From: an uncultured Lachnospiraceae bacterium
GTDB lineage: Bacteria > Bacillota > Clostridia > Lachnospirales > Lachnospiraceae
NCBI GenBank assembly: GCA_902797565.1
Contig: CADBTO010000265.1
Span: 1 to 8,487 of the forward strand
Reading direction: 5' to 3'
Length of the DNA: 8,487 bases
Under the pieces are notes generated by a model. That model was not told where the DNA came from, did no database searches, and saw only the letters and a program-made list of their open reading frames with translations. A program made the translations under genes and the position numbers. Of the stretch, positions 6,767 through 8,487 are shown one piece after another; position 1 is the stretch's first letter; the number at the start of each line of letters is the position of its first letter.

Positions 6767-6795
6767 TTTACATTTTCACTTTTTTTATTTATACT
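6767..6795 (+). promoter_or_regulatory. Sigma-A promoter of the ArgR-like gene and dacA
   Basis: TTTACA (6767-6772), a 17-base T-rich spacer, then TATACT (6790-6795). Start of transcription is expected near 6802, about 47 bases before the ATG at 6849. The two divergent promoters lie back to back with only 21 bp between their -35 boxes, so a protein bound between them could affect both. AACAATA (6745-6751) and TATTGTT (6803-6809) form a 7-bp inverted repeat bracketing this promoter, a weak operator candidate. Confidence 0.7.
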
Positions 6796-6848
6796 GTTTC
6801 GGTATTGTTAAACCCAAATCGAAAAGCAGGGAGGATGGCAAACAACCA

Positions 6849-7349
6849 ATGGAAAAACAAACGCCTTCCCGGCATTATTGCGAGGAGCAGATCCGGCGGA
6901 TCCTGATGACGGAAGTCCTGCAGCATGGCAGGAATACCCAATTCAAATCCGCAAAAGATTTCATGAAATATTTTGAATCTCTTTACCCGCCGGGACCGGC
7001 TCTGACCAAACAGGTCCAGCGCGCAATCAAGTCCATGGACATGCCGCGGGACAAGAATGGATTCCTGATCATTGACAAAAGCAAGGGGCAGCTTACCCAG
7101 GATAAAGAGCTTGCACTGTTCCTGAATCGCGCGAACGCTCTGGAAGAGGATATGTCTCCTCTGGAATTCCTGTTCCTGCGGACAGAACTTCGTTACCGGG
7201 ATTACCTGCTGCAGCTGATCAGAGAATCGGACACCTTGCGCGGAAAATATTACACGGCGCTTCCCAGCTCAGACGGCATCCTCTTTTTCTGCCCAAACAA
7301 AAACCGGCTCAGTTCCCTGCTTGAAAACCTCAAGCGGCTGGACCGATAG
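6849..7349 (+). CDS. Hypothetical protein, possible divergent ArgR-type regulator
   Basis: A 166-residue soluble protein not recognised with certainty. Its pattern recalls arginine repressor (about 150 residues). Residues ~12-75 could be a winged helix: LTKQVQRAIKSMDMPRDKNGFLII (52-75) tracks the ArgR recognition-helix and wing pattern VTQATVSRDIKELGLVKV..GYVY. Residues ~105-165 could be the oligomerisation/ligand domain: LEFLFLRTELRYRDYLLQLI, then a turn RGKYYTALPSSDGILFFC placed like the ArgR GTIAGDDTILVI strand, then a final helix. The arginine-binding double aspartate is not kept (SSDG), so ligand binding is doubtful. The start ATG 6849 has GGGAGG 14 bases upstream, rather far; an ATG directly abutting that site is in another frame and stops after 23 codons. 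It shares a promoter with dacA, 20 bp downstream, and is divergent from the AbiE-headed operon. No membrane segment or signal peptide. Confidence 0.7.
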   Translation: MEKQTPSRHYCEEQIRRILMTEVLQHGRNTQFKSAKDFMKYFESLYPPGPALTKQVQRAIKSMDMPRDKNGFLIIDKSKGQLTQDKELALFLNRANALEEDMSPLEFLFLRTELRYRDYLLQLIRESDTLRGKYYTALPSSDGILFFCPNKNRLSSLLENLKRLDR

Positions 7350-7369
7350 CACACAAAGGAGTTTTTCAT

Positions 7370-8487
7370 ATGCAGATTTTTCATACGCGAGTTTCTCACG
7401 CACAAAAAAAACAACCGACAGGAATTGCCCGCATCCTTGCAGGCGTCACACTTTCCATCACAGTTTTTGCCGGCACATTGTCTTCTGCTCTTTCAGGAGC
7501 GGCAGCGCCAACACCCGGCATCCAGGCACAGACCGCAGAGGCTGCCAAAAAATCCACTTCCGCAGACTGGCCTCCAGGTCCGGACAAAAACAGCATTGGT
7601 TCCGAAAGTGCCGTTGTTATGGAACTGGAAACTGGAACCATCCTCTACAACAAGGACGGGAATACAAAGCACTACCCCGCATCCATTACAAAGATTATGA
7701 CCGCCTTGCTGGCACTGGAGCACACGAAGCTGGACGAAGTCGTTACTTTTTCTGAAGACGCCGTCTACAAAAACGAAGGGGATACCTCCCATATCTGGCG
7801 GGAAGTCGGCGAAAAAATGACGATGGAGGAATGCCTGTACGGGATGATGCTGGAATCCGCGAACGAATGTGCATGGGCCATCGGTGAACACGTCGCCGGA
7901 AATATGAAAAGCTTCGTCAAGATGATGAATGCCAAGGCAAAAGAGCTGGGATGCAAGCATACGCATTTCAATAATCCAAACGGTCTTCCGGATGAAAACC
8001 ATTGGACCTGCGCCAAAGATATGGCACTGATCGCGAGAGCAGCGTATAAAATCCCGAAATTTGCGGAGATTACAGGGACAAAAACCTATTTCATCCCCCC
8101 CACGAATAAACATGACGTACAGACCATCCTGAACAACCACCACTGCATGCTGCATTATTACAAAACACCCCAATATATCTACGAATACTGCAAAGGCGGG
8201 AAAACCGGCTACACCGTCGTGTCCCGGTCCACGCTTGTGACCTATGCAGAAAAAGACGGGGTGACGCTGATCGTGGTCGTAATGAAGGCACAGACACCAA
8301 GCCACTGGCTGGACACACGAAATCTTTTTGATTATTTCTTTGACAAAATTGAACGGCGGAACGTTTCTGATGTCATCGGCGGAAGCCTGGACAGCGCGAA
8401 ATCGTCCTCCGGTGTGGACCAGATTCCCGGAAACAACGAACCGCTTTTCTCTATGTCCGGCGATTCCTATGTTGTTGTACCGAAAGA
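7370..8487 (+). CDS. D-alanyl-D-alanine carboxypeptidase, DacA/PBP5 family (3' end outside window)
   Basis: A serine-type D,D-carboxypeptidase that trims the terminal D-alanine from peptidoglycan stem peptides outside the membrane. The visible 372 residues include a basic N-terminus and a hydrophobic signal segment (~19-46), a low-complexity linker to ~75, then the peptidase S11 domain. All three active-site motifs are present: SITK (105-108, nucleophile S105), SAN (163-165) and KTG (278-280, in KGGKTGYT). FNNPNGLPDENH (200-211) is also typical. The start of the PBP5-type C-terminal domain may lie after ~325, in a serine-rich stretch; a membrane-anchoring end, if any, is outside the window. 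ATG 7370 has AAGGAG eight bases upstream. The gene follows the possible ArgR-like gene by 20 bp, with no terminator between, so both are likely on one transcript. Whether it is a vegetative or sporulation (DacF-like) enzyme cannot be decided. Confidence 0.95.
   Translation, partial: MQIFHTRVSHAQKKQPTGIARILAGVTLSITVFAGTLSSALSGAAAPTPGIQAQTAEAAKKSTSADWPPGPDKNSIGSESAVVMELETGTILYNKDGNTKHYPASITKIMTALLALEHTKLDEVVTFSEDAVYKNEGDTSHIWREVGEKMTMEECLYGMMLESANECAWAIGEHVAGNMKSFVKMMNAKAKELGCKHTHFNNPNGLPDENHWTCAKDMALIARAAYKIPKFAEITGTKTYFIPPTNKHDVQTILNNHHCMLHYYKTPQYIYEYCKGGKTGYTVVSRSTLVTYAEKDGVTLIVVVMKAQTPSHWLDTRNLFDYFFDKIERRNVSDVIGGSLDSAKSSSGVDQIPGNNEPLFSMSGDSYVVVPK

Noticed and set aside
6683..6848. ARG box (ArgR operator) between the divergent promoters
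   Set aside because: I looked for a TGAAT-AT-rich-ATTCA palindrome. The one GATTC...GAATT arrangement near 6711-6730 has the arms in the opposite orientation and only short matches.
7493..8305. Minus-strand open frame of 270 codons
   Set aside because: Antisense to dacA, whose SxxK, SxN and KTG motifs are in the plus frame.

Overview
The window looks like a chromosomal segment of a Bacillota bacterium, most likely a Lachnospiraceae-type Clostridia. The clues are the gene order, AGGAG-type ribosome binding sites, sigma-A promoters with 17-bp spacers, and roughly balanced base composition (judged by eye). No rRNA, tRNA, CRISPR array or insertion sequence was seen.

Layout. Positions 1-6682 form one minus-strand operon of seven genes. 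In transcription order they are: an AbiEi-like winged-helix antitoxin/regulator (6682-6047); an AbiEii-like protein whose nucleotidyltransferase motifs appear to be lost (6050-5163); a PLP-dependent Orn/Lys/Arg decarboxylase of the YaaO type (5096-3567, probable GTG start); a guanylate-kinase-like P-loop kinase (3574-2897); YaaR/DUF327 (2904-2452); DNA polymerase III delta-prime, HolB (2455-1370); and the PSP1-domain iron-sulfur protein RicT/YaaT (1307 to beyond the left edge). RicT ends in a long R-x-D/E triplet-repeat tail, encoded by short tandem DNA repeats, that is still open at position 1. Neighbouring genes overlap or nearly touch at most junctions, which suggests translational coupling.

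A 166-bp divergent intergenic region (6683-6848) carries two clear back-to-back promoters. The minus-strand one drives the AbiE-like pair and probably the whole operon. The plus-strand one drives a 166-aa protein that looks like a very divergent ArgR-type regulator (6849-7349), followed 20 bp later by a secreted D-Ala-D-Ala carboxypeptidase of the DacA/PBP5 family (7370 to beyond the right edge).

Working picture. The minus operon is the yaaO-(NMP kinase)-yaaR-holB-ricT block known from Bacillus subtilis, with three departures: a guanylate-kinase-like gene where B. subtilis has tmk, no yaaQ, and an AbiE-like pair at the promoter end. The points most worth a second look are the AbiE-like pair with its disarmed partner sitting upstream of replication and RNA-processing genes, the polyampholyte tail on RicT, and the possible ArgR-fold protein in front of dacA.
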